64,000 bases of DNA from Klebsormidium nitens (Eukaryota > Streptophyta > Klebsormidiophyceae > Klebsormidiales > Klebsormidiaceae), in NCBI GenBank assembly GCA_000708835.1, contig DF236968.1, positions 332,672-396,671 of the forward strand. The letters run 5' to 3'. Under the pieces are notes generated by a model. It made no database searches, had not been told where the DNA came from, and saw nothing but the letters and a program-made list of their open reading frames with translations. A program made the translations under genes and the position numbers. Shown here piece by piece: positions 23,678-36,154 of the stretch (position 1 is its first letter; every line of letters begins with the position of its first letter).

Positions 23678-26600
23678 ATGGCAAAGACGTGGCCGGCCAA
23701 TCTCTTCTCGACTTGGGACGCCCTTCTTGTTCTGGCTGTTCTTGTTCATGTAGTACTTGCCCCATTCACCAAGGTTGAAGAAAGTTTCAATGTTCAGGTA
23801 AGATTTCATTGCTGTCTTGTTGATGACTTTCGCTTCTCTCATAAGAGGTGACTTCCCTTTTATTCGACTGTGATTTGAAGGGACACGTTCAGTAGCCAAA
23901 CAACTTTTTGAGGGCACGCGACGAAATGTAATGCACCTGGAGCACGCTGGCAAAAGTGTAGGCAATGCTGCAGCACGACTCCATTTGCACGCATACTTTC
24001 TGAAGATATCCTACAACTTTTCAAAGGACTCATTTCACCTTATAATGGAAGAGCTCATAGCTGAGACTTTTCAGGGCCCGAACTTCAGAATTCATTCGCA
24101 AGTCTTGAATAAAGCCCATACTCACTGCAGGCAACCCATGATCTTCTATACCACCGGGGGAACTTGACTGAGGTTAGTCCCTTACTTTCGAACTGGACGA
24201 ATGGTTCGGCTTTGGGTTGTACTGATGCAGCCAGTTTAGCAAGTTCATGAAAGCCCTTCAACATGTAGATTGAGAAGGAAAGAGTAAACGAGCAAAGCAT
24301 ACTCATTCTTATGAAACTGGTCTGTCCACAAGCATCAGAACTCATAAGTGCCGCAAGAGCTTTCATGATCACTGACAGTACCATCGCTCTCGCTTGATCT
24401 GCAGTATGACCATCAAGAGTTCCCTGGTGTCGTGCCCCGCACTTTCCTTGGGGCAATCAGCTTGGCCGCTACCTCCTTCCCACTTGTGGCGTGGCTACAA
24501 ACGATCAATCTGCCCAAAGTTGGGGCACTCTATGTAGGTGCGCCTCATCTGATGCATGAACAGCAAGAAAAGTTTCTATGCTTTGGTGGGCTTGTATGTA
24601 TCTCGCAAAAGTTGGTTCAAGTTGTTTCAAGTATTCAGGAGTCAATTTGCATCCTCTTCCCAAGGGTGCTGTACGCTGTCAAGCTAGTGAAGAGTTTTGT
24701 GTTGTTTGTTGCAGGCTGGACACTATAGTCTCTCTTTGTACCCATGGCAAGGTCGATGTCCACCAGAAGTAATTGGAATGTATCAGTTTGCAAACAACCT
24801 TGTCAACAAAGGAGAACGTTATAGTGTGGTCTCACTAGAGGCAAGACATGATGGGCCAAACGAGGAGCCTAAAATCGGTTTTCTGAATGGAGGGAATCGC
24901 TGCCGGGGTCTCGTACCAAAATTTTCGAACCTTTGTCCTGCAGTACGAATCGTCCTTGGACTCGCCACCGCAAGCTCACTCATCGCTCTCAACCGCCAGG
25001 TACATGTCCAGGTCATGCTTCTTTCGTGAACCGAGTTGTCCTCTGCAGCAACTTTTGAGCTCCTCCGCTGAGAGGACTTCAAGTTTGGCACCTTAGAATT
25101 GCGCAACGCGTTCGAGAATCTTGGGAGGGGCCACCGTAGTTCCCACAAACGTTTCAGAATACAGGAGAAGAAGCATATACTGTCCCCAAGTCCCACTCTT
25201 CATCTCAATCGTCATCCGTACAATTGTTGCTGCCATTGCTCTGCCAACCAGAGTTCCACACGATCCCGATCATGGAGCAGTCTACTGCTTCTACGCAGTG
25301 GGCCTCTCGAAGACCACCTTTTCGTGCATGAAATGAAAGGCTCACCTTTGCCCTCTGCGTGTGCAGATCAGGTCAAGATTCGGTCCAAACGTTGGCAGGG
25401 CGTTCGCCCTCGTTTGCTGCTCGCAGTTCCACCTTCTCTTTTACGCCAGCAGACCGCTACCCAACATATTTGCGCTCGGGCTAGGTGAGAAAGAACGTCC
25501 GCAATACTTCTCCATATTGTTCCACCAAGAGCTTCGCTCCGGAGATTTTGGACTGAAAGGCTGATATTTTCGTGATGGCGACTTCTTGAAGAGCGAGTGC
25601 TTCCCACGGTCAGTGACCTGAAAACGAAGGCGGAGTAAGAACTTACAGTGAGACGGATCCAAGGAGACTGAAAAAGATCGACCAGGAAGAGGTTCTCCGC
25701 TTTCTGCCTTCAATCCCCTTCAAGTGCCTAGTGATCGATTGTAAGTCGGACAACGTTTTGAGCGAAGTGAACACGCATTTCTTTGCAGTGAGCTACGCAT
25801 ACGCAAGATGGTTGGAGGGGAGACCAGTGGCGATGCTTCGGTTCGTGGTAAGGCTGCTGGGTGTCTGACCTTAAAGCCTAGCCCGTTGATTGAGCTGATT
25901 GCGCATGGCTGATTGAACGACTGCCGTCCTTCTCTCGGGCCCCTTAAAACGCAGCTTTAACATGTTGTCTTCGACGGAGTGTTGACACTGTCTGGAAATG
26001 CATGGAATGACGTGTATCGTCGAAAACCACAAAGTTTGCACCTAATGCATCGCAGACTGGCGCTGCCACGTATTGAACCTGTGTTTTAAGGGGCCCGGGT
26101 CTGCGAGGTAGTGAACGAAGATGCGGTTCGTTCCTCGTCTGCTTGCCCAGGAATGAAGAATCTCGACCTTAGTAAGATCGTCTATCAGACGTTTTTGGAC
26201 TTTGTCAATACTAAGATTTCTTGGAACGCGGACGGTCTCTTTGAGAGACTCTGCTTTCGCCCGCCCGTGAACTGACCCCTCTTTCTTCAGGTCTTTGCTA
26301 TGGGCGTGTTCCGGTGCGATCTGGTTATACTACTTGGGCCGCTTGGGCTTCACCTACTCTTGGTAAGTCAAGATTTCTGTACATTTCCATAATTTCGTCT
26401 GCACGTTCTTGTGCAGATGTAGCCTCTTGAAAAAAGCCTGTCCGAACAGCTCTGTCGTGCTTGCACCGTGCTCGATCTGAAGAAGCAGTTCGTTCTGCTC
26501 GGGTGTTTTCAGAATCCCAGATTGCTTTCGGTATTTCGGGAATCTAGATCGTTGTTTATGACAACCAGGTGGATCTCCGTTCGTCCAGTCATGTATCCGT

Positions 26601-29600
26601 CCGCCTGAATGTTTCTGGAGATTCTGACGTTCGTCCGTTTTCACCCGTGGATCGCCCGCAGACCCGATCGATATCGTTCTGGGCCGCCTTCAGGTGCTGT
26701 TTCGTTGCTGCTGTTGCCAGCTTGGGTAAGCTTAAGACATATCCTTAGCACAATCACCTTGCGTGTGAAGTCAAAAGTATCTTCTTGATTGACGAGCTTC
26801 CTTCATGCGCACAGAGTCAAAGCACTTCCAGCGTATGGTTCATTGGTTACTCTCTTGTCGTCAGCTTGACACGGATCACAGCAACATAACCTTAGAACAT
26901 GTCTTGAAAGCTCGCTTGTCGATTCGATTCGTTCCCTTTGACTCCACATCTCAGCTCTTTCAGGTGCACTCTGCTTGCAGTGCTCGAGTTTCCGACTTTT
27001 CTGCCGGTTGTATTTCGACCTTCCCGAACTCGCTCGCTCCTCTCCCCTAATGTCTCGCCTCGGTCCATTGCCCCTTACTCTTCCACAAAACTTGAGAATG
27101 ATATTGATAAGCCACGATAATAATAAGCTCTGACTAACATCACAAACTTAAACCCACAAACCTGCCTGCTCCGCACCCATACCCACCCTAACTTCCAAAC
27201 TAACCCTACCCGTCCCAGTGCGGTCACCTTACTACACCTCGGTTTTTTCCAACATTTCTCTTGAGTGCCAGTAGTCTTCCCGCCTGTCTTCCACCAATCA
27301 CGCTCTCTTTCCCCGAACAGCTGTCACGGTGGCAGTCGACTCCATCGTCTTTCCTCCCTCTTCCACCGACCAATCGCCCTTCTGTTTGACAGCTGTCAGA
27401 GTGGCTGTCGACTCCTCCTTTGATCAACCAATTCCGTCCCCTTATTTCTGACAGCTGTCACTGTGGCAGTCGACTCCTTCTTCTGGGGCCGGTGGTTGTG
27501 GCCTGAGGGCGAGGTCCTGTGGTTCAACACTGTTCTAAACAAGAGCGCCGACTGGGGCGTCTCCCCGTGGCACTGGTACTTCACCTCGGCGCTGCCCCGG
27601 GCACTGCTCGGGGCATACCCCCTAGCACTGGTAAGTTACGCAACCAGGTTTTGGAAGAGTTCTCCAACGTTCTATATTTGCATCGTCAGACGTGATTGAA
27701 TCGTCCTTTCCGTACTGAAAGGACGAGGTCGCTTAGGAATCAATCGGTCAGAAACTTTATTGAAGCAAAGGGAACCGTGGCAAGGACCTCTCTATTTTTT
27801 TTTGAGGACTTCTTTATACTTTTTCGGTGCGGCGAACGAACCTAACCCTGCGGTGATGAACTAAACCTGCAGCTGGGTTGCGGTTTCTGAAATTTTGTGC
27901 ACAGCGGGCGCTAACTCTGTGTCATCCAACAAGAGTGTGCAGCTCACCGGACCATTCCCACCTAGACGAAACGAGCGCTAACCTGTGGTGTGAAAACCTC
28001 GGTTGCAGCTCGGCGCGTTCCTTGACCGGCGCGCGGGGAGCCTGCTGTGGCCGATCCTCTTGTTCGTGTCACTCTACTCGTATCTTCCACATAAGGTAAG
28101 ACTTGCTTAAACCAGATTTCGTAACTTGAAAATCAGGCACCAGGTATCTAGTAAGCCGCGTCGCTCCTCCCTGGACTGGGACACGGAGATGTCAGTACTC
28201 TGGATTTTACGATCAGCCGAGCTTTTATTGCGGAGCCTTTCTCGAGTTGATCAGGACCCCGGCACCTTGTTAAGGCAATTCTGGAACATCCGTAATCGCG
28301 TGAATTTGGGTCCGACCAAATGGACTTGTTTGTTCAGGTCTACGTGGAGAAAATTCGTCAGGCTGATTTAGTCAGCTCCGACTTGTCGTTGGATGGAAAC
28401 GGAGCTTGTATGATCAATCCAGATCAACTCTGCTTGCTTCCAAGCAATCCACATAAAATGGCTGCGAACTCTCAGAGCGTGAAGTAACCGGTTTTGAGAG
28501 ACGTGCTCGAAATGTTTGACCGGGCTTCGTTATTTCCACCAGGAGTTGCGGTTCATCTTCCCAGCTTTCCCGATCTTCAACACATCCGCCGCAGTCGCCA
28601 TCGAACGGATGTGAGAGCGCCCTCCTATTCAGCTCCATAATGAGATTCTTTTCTAAGGGAGTTTTCCTTCCCTTAAGGGAGTCTCCTTTCTTTCTTTCTC
28701 GGAAGGGATCGAGCAAGCGATAGGATCAGTCTCTTAGGCCTCCTGTATCTCGCGTTTCTGGGTGGAGACGCTCCTGAGCTCCATTATCCTTCGTTGTTCC
28801 TTTGAAGGTCTCCTTTTTGCTTCATTGGTTCTTATCATAGTCGTCTTTATTGTGAGTTCACCTTTTTTGCAGACGCATCAATTGGCATAAGTCCTGGTTA
28901 TGGAAGCTCCTGGGCTTAAGCTGCGCTGGGTTGCTTCTCGGCAGCCTGGCTGCTACTTGCGTTTTTACGGCAGCTTCGGCCGCTAACTACCCTGGGGGGG
29001 AGGCCCTGAGACTGCTGCACAAATTAGGTAAGCACCCTTAAGTAAAAATGAATTTAATGGGAACGCATTCGCAGGTTGGGATCCTTTGAGCATTGTGAGA
29101 ACGAAGTCGAGCATCGAAGCTTCGGTCCCGGTACCTGAGGACCTAACCGAGTGGCGAACACAATACAGAGACCCCATTTTTAAAAATATCGCCCACATCT
29201 TGATGTGTAGACCAAGTCTTGCTTAGTTCAATCTGGGCTGTAGGTCAAGGAAAGCGCTGAAGCACAGAAGAAATCGGGACTTGAACCGATTGCACTGCAT
29301 GATTAAAAAAGCGACGAATGAACATTTCCGGAAAACTAAACCCGCGTCTTTGCATTTTCGGACAGAGAGTGCAGTCACGTACAGCTGCTACTTTCTCAAG
29401 CCGGCCGCAAACGTCCGGAGTATTGTGACCTCAGGGAAAAGCAAGAGAAAGAAGCAAGATAAATCCCTCGGAAGACTGATTGTCGTACTTGCATTACTGT
29501 ACAGAGAGCTCGAAGCCGCATTTGGACGCTCCTCCGTACGTCCACGTGGACGTTTTGCCCGCCATGACCGGCGTCTCACGTTTTCTTGAGGAACCGGGCT

Positions 29601-30759
29601 GGAGGTACGGACCGGTTCAGAAGTGTACTGGGAACATTCCAATCCTTTTGATCGAAGACCCTGAACTCTCAACGCCTGGTTTTTTGAAACATGATACTTC
29701 GTAACCTTGAGACCCCAATTGATCTTAGACGGTCGATTATCAGCGTGCGCATCCTTTCCGTGCTCTTGTACCAGATTGGTTATTGCTGTTGTGCGCCAAG
29801 TCGCGCGAACGTTCTTTAGCTTCTGGCTGTCAGGTACTCGAAAGAGGAGGGCTTGGATCCGGAGGACTACGCCTCACGGAACTTCACGCACTTGCTCAGG
29901 TGAGTCCTTTTTCTTGTGAGAAGCGCTCACGGCCACCATTCGAAACTGACGCTTCTCCTTTTTGGTGAAAAAGCGGGTGATTTTAGAATCTGAAGCGTAT
30001 GCGCATCCTCACGATGAAACGCCGAGTCCAGCGCCAAAAGCATCCTTTCCTGCAGCCGCTTTCCCTCCCCATGTATCGGAAGAGGTATTTTCTTCAACGA
30101 ATTGTGCTCACTTAAAAGCCGTCGCTCAAGACGGTCACAAGAAGTACAAGCGACAGTGAGGACGTGCAAAACGGCCCAGGCTAAGAGAGCCCACGAAGGC
30201 TGTGTTTCTATTTTTCTTATCTCTTCGCCGATTGCCGGTGCCAGTCCTCGGTAGCAGGCGATCAGGGACCTGGAAGTCCGTTCCTCGATCCCGCGATTTA
30301 GTGTCGAACCACCCATGAACTTGCCTTTTCGATGAATCTTTGTCATCCAGCCGTTCCCGCTCATCTCCGAATCTTGACCGTCCGGTATCTGCAGTGGACG
30401 GTCCGATGTGCCCCACTTCAAGCTTCTGGCCGCGGTAGAAGGCTTCCACAGGGTGCGGTTGCGGCGTGCGCTTTGGCCCGTTTATCTGGTGAGTTGCACT
30501 CGTCTCAACTAGCCCCGCCGGCTTTCTTGCAAGCATCTGCGCTCAACACGGAAATCCTGCCCCTCCACCCTCCCCTCTGCCTGAACGAACGGAGGAACTT
30601 CCTGTCTCGTTCATGCTTGTGAAAATGCTTGTGAGCGTGAAGGGTAAAAAGTGTCTTGTCAAGATTTAGCTGACTTTCTTGAGACAGCGGAAGGAGCAGT
30701 GGGGCTTGACAAGCATTGCGGATGCATGCTCGGATGTTTGGGCTCGCATAACCCGGTAG
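23678..30759 (+). CDS. ALG12: ALG12, dolichyl-P-Man alpha-1,6-mannosyltransferase
   Basis: ER GT22 mannosyltransferase that adds the eighth mannose (alpha-1,6) to the lipid-linked N-glycan precursor. Exons: 23678-23797, 24131-24172, 24405-24537, 24944-24999, 25367-25484, 25789-25847, 26291-26362, 26662-26725, 27455-27630, 28009-28095, 28543-28610, 28873-29027, 29505-29604, 29834-29899, 30395-30488, and a tentative last exon 30688-30759. Family motifs: [17 protein letters not shown] (the acidic catalytic loop, VEE), [97 protein letters not shown]. Every junction keeps phase. Length about 493, normal for plants. Only the final exon is weak. Two introns carry repeated acceptor/exon-start copies. 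Confidence 0.93.
27126..27237. repeat. intronic repeat shared with PEX2 intron 3
   Basis: A C-rich stretch in an ALG12 intron with CCTGCTCCGCACCC, ACCCACCCTAA and CCGTCC in the same order and spacing as at about 47028-47114 in a PEX2 intron. The two copies lie about 20 kb apart in unrelated genes, each upstream of an exon. Confidence 0.7.
27285..27454 (+). repeat. triplicated 3' splice site of ALG12 exon 9 (two ghost copies)
   Basis: The block (A)CAGCTGTCA.(T/G)GTGGCAGTCGACTCC, which spans the acceptor and first codons of the real exon at 27455, occurs twice more upstream with AG at 27319-27320 and 27391-27392. Pyrimidine tracts before each copy are also alike (CCACCAATC, GACCAATCG, CAACCAATTCC). 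Spacing is 72 and 62 bases. Copies 1 and 2 read in the exon frame at first but would run into a TGA just before copy 3. Confidence 0.88.
27830..28008 (+). repeat. repeated acceptor region before ALG12 exon 10
   Basis: Three imperfect units about 70 bases apart share (G)CGCTAACC(C/T)TG(T/C)GGTG-like and TGCAGCT(C/G)-like segments (about 27836-27885, 27906-27955 and the real one 27974-28015). Only the last is followed by a frame coding for the conserved [10 protein letters not shown]. Divergence is greater than at exon 9. Confidence 0.55.
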
Positions 30760-32135
30760 TCACCAAGACTGGGAGTCATTGAAGACAGGTTCAAAGGTCT
30801 AGAAACTCATCACGGCTATCTCTTCGTACAGGAGAAGATACCGTCCACGTTCATACACGTCAGATCCGATGCCGGCCCCTAGTGACTAGGACCTGAGACT
30901 CGAAGTGCTTAATCTCTGCCCGCTAACCAAACGATTCTTATTGGTGCTCCAACATGTTATGGAAGGATCTCCACCGCTGCCATAAAGAGCCGGTGCGCTT
31001 AGGCGGCACACAGTGCCATACTTTTACCGATTGCTGTACGGCGATGTGTAGAGTGCCTCCAAGGTACAATAGACCCAGAATGAATCCAATCCATAGTCAG
31101 TCACCGCGGTACAGAGCATGGGTAACCAATCTTTTTCGTCAAAAAGCATGTCTGGCAGGCTCACTGAGTTAAGTGGACAGCCGTCGCTAATGCACCGCCC
31201 CCGCTCTGCGTGTACGTGCAAAACCTCGACTTCCGGCGCCACGCATCGTTTGTGACACGCGAGTTTCTCGTGAGCTGTAAGCCCCGCAATGTTTGATCTG
31301 ATGTTGTTGAATTGCAACGAGTACATTTTGTAGACACGGTTTGATGATAATGATTCACCATGTAAACAATATAAGCGTACGTAATTGCAACATGATAGCT
31401 TGCATGGAATTGATTGACTATGAGCACCGTCACTGTCACTGCCCCACCTAGGGGGATCGGGAACGTATGCAACTACAGAGACTCCCGGGGCAGCGCTTAC
31501 GTGATATGATCACGAGCGTTCCTGGCGGGCTGCGTCGTCGCGTTATTCCTGTGAATTGAGGAAGAGTAACTACAGCTGCTAAATTAGCTAGCGCAGATCC
31601 AGCGGTATGCGGCCGGACATCAATCTATCAGTGTACATAAATGCGTACGCACAATCCATATTGAAACGTTCTTTCCGTTTGCATGACGCTCTTTCACATA
31701 AGCGCATATACTGACTCGCTCGCGGTAATGAAGCTGTGTGCTAAGATCGCAGGACGGCTTGTGCTGAAAGAGACACGTCTATTGAATCCCCTTCAAGCAG
31801 ATTCCCACGTTACAGAATGTATGCTCATATAAGTGACTTTCAAGTATTTGGATCTATACAGACTGGCGAGTAAGGTGCACCGAGGCACTTGACACTTCGA
31901 CACCAGGCTAAGCCGCTAGCTGGCAAATTAGCCAAGCGCTCTCGCAACGCCCAACAATGGTACTGAAGATGGGCCACAGCGTTGCAGGGCAAAAGGGTCT
32001 TGCGTTGACTCCACAAACAGTCAATGGCAGTTACAGTTGACGGCCTTCTCTGTAGAGTCCTTTCATCAAGTCTTTCTACATAGTCCATCCCCAAAGTCTC
32101 AACGCTTCTACATGCCGACTCTTCTTCCGTATACC
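30760..32135. other. convergent intergenic spacer
   Basis: Between ALG12 and ECR 3' ends. No exon seen. From about 31280 to 31720 it has the palindrome-rich texture (GCTAGC, TGCATG, CGTACG, TCATATGA-like) seen in other convergent spacers. Confidence 0.6.
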
Positions 32136-35100
32136 CTAGAAAAATGGAGGGAAAATGACCCACCGCCTCGGATACTTGACTGTTCCGTCCTTGCCGTCGA
32201 AAGTCTGCAAACGTAAATGGCATCCGTTCACCACTTTGACTACGGACCGACTTGCAGCGTTGTTACAACATCATTTGTCGAAGCGGGCACAAGGTCTTCA
32301 CGACCAACTGTTGTCGAGAGTCTGGCCCAGATTGGCCAACGACTCATACGGATTTGTCTCAGTATTAAAGCACTTCTGATCGCGCATTCCTGGCCATCCC
32401 CGTTTCGACGTGGTCTTGAAACCCCTATGCATATCTACCAGTCTGGGCTCCCTGCAGAGCCTCAGCCAAACTGACAGTATGATAAGGGACCGGAGCCCAG
32501 ACTTCGTGATGGGATGATCGAACCGAAGACAAAATGGCAAGGGTGTGTCCTTGTAAAGTACAGCGGCATCAACACTTAAAAGTGCTGGGATCGAAACAGA
32601 AGCTCACCCGTCGCAGCCGCTTGTGCTTGCCAACCGCCCATATGGTCATTTGCGTTGCTCCGCCCACAATGAACACCCAGCCCATAAGCGTCTGCGTCGC
32701 AATGTTGAACCCAATCCAAGCCCAAATCTCCGTCGTGTAGTTTGCGCAAGTCACGTAGTTGAAAAGGAAACCCTGCAACAGGAATCAAAGCTCAGCGAAT
32801 TTTCAAAAGTAGAATGGTTGCAGTGGGGCTTGTCTCAGACAGCAAAGACGAATCCAACTCTGTTGACTTCAGGAAGGGAGCAAAACGGTTTCCCGAAGCC
32901 AATCACGCTTGAACCTGCAATTGTCAGTCATACTTGAAGGAGAAGAGGAACAACACTAGACTGGATAATCAGCGTCTCAATCCCAACATTCATCAATACC
33001 ATCTTTGAAATGTCAACGCTTGCTGACAAGCGTGCAGACCTGGTGATCTCTCACACATTGGGGAGCGGCGTCGTTGAGTCTGAGACCGACCCTTTAAAAC
33101 AACATGCGGCGTGCATCAGACAGAAATTGTCAGTACATCACACCAGGCCGACAATCTGACCCAGATTTTAGGTAGCTATCTCAGACTGTGTGGTTAATGC
33201 CAACTCGTCTTTGCAATCAGTGCTCAACCTTGTAGTAGCACAAACCCACCTTCGGAATGAAGTAGCCCTTGCTCCCCGGTGGCCGGATGTTTCTCAATAT
33301 GAGGTGCGTGTAAAAGTTGGACAGCTGCGCAACCGCAAAGATCCCAAACCCAACGAGCATCTGCGTCTCACTAACCGGGGTGTACAACGGGTTGTTAAGG
33401 AAGTAACTGATAACCAGCGCGAAACCCCAGTAGTATGTACAGTTCTTGAGCAGGAAGTAGTATCCGACCGTATCGTGACTGTACCGGTGCACGAAAAGCG
33501 TTTCCAAGATGCGCTTTGCGTAGTGGAACTCCCAGGCTAGCAGCGCGTAGAACTGGTAATCATGGCGGTTAGCGCTAATCTGGCTGTTAACGGCCCAGGG
33601 GTAGAGCGCTTGGGGGAAGAGGTAGAACAGCGGGTAGAGTAGGAGCGGGCCTAGGTATTCCATGACAAAGAGAGTGGTCCATGTGATCTGGGGGCCTAGG
33701 TCTTTGAACACGACAACGGGCTTGGAGGTTTTGGAGAAGTAGTCGGAGAGCTTTTTGGAGGACTCTAGGACGGTGGCCTTCTTCTGGTCGGGCCCGAGGG
33801 GTAGCGTGAGGCGCTGGCGGGACGGGTAGAACTTCTTGACTGCAGGAGGTTCAGCCGTAGGTTAGCGGCATAACGAGATTTTTGAGTTTGGCTAGTTGCC
33901 GTGATGTAGGGGCGCCCTGAGAGGGGTCGATTGCCTTGACTGGGGAAAAGGGGCGTCACGATTTGAAGTGGGCGAGTCAGATTGGGGGCATCGAGACTGA
34001 CAGTGTTATTCGTGGCCTGCGAAGGCTGAGGCACTAACATGGGAACAGGCACTCTTGTAAGAGAACCAAGGGAACAGGGATGAAAAGAGATACTCTTTCT
34101 TTCCAGAATGGAGATGGTCAGGTGGTGGCGAGAAGTGAAACAGTACATGAGCTCATTGCTGACAGTAGAAAAGCGGGGCTAGAAGCTTAAGCAAAGTAGC
34201 CATCTCAATGGCTACATCAAGATGGATGCAGATTTCAGAAGGGGACCTTTCTGCAAGATCTTACACAAGAAGAGCATAACGCACCTTTAATCGTTGCTCA
34301 TTGGAATAGAAGAAAGAGGAAGTCCCCGACGTTATCTCAACTCAGATGCATAAATTTAAAGAAGAAGCAACCGAAGCGTGGAACCAACAAACTGGTCTCC
34401 CGAGAAGAGTTAAGGAGGAAAAACACAACGGAGCGCCAGTTCAATTAAGGAGCTACAACGCATAAACGTTTTCGGTGACGAGCATTGTCAACAGCGCTCC
34501 CCAGACGAGGATTGAGTATCTGAGCAGATCTTTCAAGAGTAACGCAGCAAAATGGTGCACACCTCGTGCAGTCTCTATATACCACCATCGAGCGTCTGCT
34601 TTGATCTGTCCGAAGTGCATTTCAGTTCTGGAACATGGCACCAGGGGCATCAACAAAAAGAGATAAGCTACGGCCATTATCAACGGGGATTGCCACTGTC
34701 TACGAAGGTCATCAAGCGGCCCTGTCAAGGGCAGCGGTGAGCGGAGCGGTGGTTGTCATGAAATACATCGGTAGTGGTCCAAGTATGGATCACAGTTTTC
34801 GTCACTTACTTTTTGCATGAAAGGCCGCCTGCAGGTCCGCCACTGTCGCCTGCAAAAGTTACGCAAAAAGTCCTTCAAGCATCTGAGAGCGCTCCTTTCT
34901 GAGAAGCATGAAGATTTTGCCTGCCGTCCTGTTCAAGTGGTGACGCGCCTTCAGAACATCCTTTCCTTGACTGTTCGTGCGCAGATAGTCTGCTGAAAAG
35001 CACCTTCAAGAGTTGTTTTCCATTGACGGATCACGTTAAGATACTCGGCTAAGAGCTTTCCCAAGGTGCCGGCGCCACGCGCAGAAAAGACTGTGAATAA

Positions 35101-35565
35101 AAGAAGTCATTTTGATTCTCCAACGCTTGATCAGTATAAGCGCTAATGAAATGCAAGCAAAAGAGACAGCTCATTTCAATGCAGAATATCGAGGGTGTCT
35201 TTCTGACATCTAACTCAACATCAAGGTTATCATTCTTCCGAAGGCGTTACAAGCTTAATTGGCGCTTGCAAGAACCACTTAGCATCACAACAATCCAATG
35301 AGGCAGATCTGCATTCCTCTCCTGGCTTCTGAAGTTGGGGAGCAACGAACAAGCAAGATTTCAATTACATTGAGAACAACTTTCGAGATGGGTGCCGTAT
35401 TCCTGCTGCATACCAGCGTTTATGCGGATGCTAGCCGGCAGATTTGCGCTCCATCAGACAGTGTTCATAGTAATGCAAATGCATTGAAGTGCTTACATCA
35501 TCCGGCAGCTCGAGCCCCCCCTTGACGACTTCCCGCCCGCTGCGGGACTCGATGCGGATCTGCAT
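32136..35565 (-). CDS. ECR: very-long-chain trans-2-enoyl-CoA reductase (ECR/CER10/TSC13)
   Basis: ER membrane enzyme for the last step of fatty-acid elongation: NADPH reduction of trans-2-enoyl-CoA, feeding waxes, sphingolipids and storage lipids. Exons: 35565-35497, 34849-34810, 33839-33250, 32772-32608, 32204-32136; 310 residues, exactly the plant length, all phases consistent. An N-terminal ubiquitin-like segment ([43 protein letters not shown]) is followed by membrane spans ([18 protein letters not shown]) and the steroid-reductase core with [47 protein letters not shown] and the C-terminus [13 protein letters not shown]. Very secure. Intron 2 (about 970 bases) contains a 91-codon ORF on the same strand that I regard as chance. 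Confidence 0.96.
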
Positions 35566-35584
35566 GCTCGCCTGCAATTTGTCA

Positions 35585-36072
35585 AATGGCACTGCCTGAT
35601 CAAAGCACCACCAACTGTCTTCCGCAAGGACGTGTGCTGTCGCTGCTATCCTCTCTTTTTACGCAGGCGCTCGAGCATTTGTGCGGAGCTGTAACTAGAG
35701 CAGAGAACGCTGGGCACAGGGTCAGCTGAGTTCTCATACGTAGACACGTGTCACCCTTACAGAACGGGCCAACTAGACAAGTATCCAATCACGGATTGCC
35801 AAATCAGCACGCCCAAGGAATCCCTCTGGATTCCGAAGTTCCATGGAACCCCCACTCATTTCAATGTTGCTGCAGAGACTCAGGCTCAGAGTCAGAGTCA
35901 GAGTCAGAGTCAGAAAGCATGGGAATCTCTGCAACAGCTGAGCAAGGAAGCGTACAAAGGATTCATGAGTCTTGGTGTCTCCTCTGGACGCAATTGGCAG
36001 CTCGCATTTGGGAGGCTGGCAGATGCCACGTTTGCAGGCCGGCAAACATATCAAACTTTTTTGGCCAAGGTC
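35585..36072 (+). CDS. tentative small gene of unknown function
   Basis: Not recognised and uncertain. A second exon from 35761 (acceptor CACCCTTACAG) is open to a TAA at 36070-36072 in a frame reading TGQLDKYPITDCQISTPKE, an SQ-dipeptide run coded by a CAGAGT repeat (about 35883-35915), then KAWESLQQLSKEAYKGFMS and a Phe/Ala-rich end. A possible first exon starts at ATG 35585 and would end before GTGCGG near 35680, giving about 135 residues. A second frame over the same exon is also open, so the choice of frame is a judgement. The start would lie 19 bases from the divergent ECR start, which is tight; the exon could instead belong to a longer leader of the GFA-type gene. Confidence 0.33.
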
Positions 36073-36154
36073 TAAGCCCTTCTGAAAGTATTAGGGCGGC
36101 TGGCTCCATTGAGCTGAAACATTGCGTAGTGGCCACCTGAACTCGTCAATTGTT

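Noticed and set aside
23504-23965. 153-codon minus-strand ORF
   Set aside because: Overlaps ALG12 exon 1 in antisense; its reading shows no conserved motif.
29238-29300. tRNA T-arm-like sequence (complement of GGGACTTGAACCGAT)
   Set aside because: The stem-loop has an eight-base loop, and no acceptor, D or anticodon arm fits around it.
29974-30159. Open frame [20 protein letters not shown] as an ALG12 exon
   Set aside because: No acceptor gives the required phase 2, and the exon at 30395 continues the family sequence directly.
34453-34728. 91-codon ORF on the minus strand with a hydrophobic stretch
   Set aside because: It lies wholly inside ECR intron 2, has no recognised homologue and no splice signals of its own; length is within chance.
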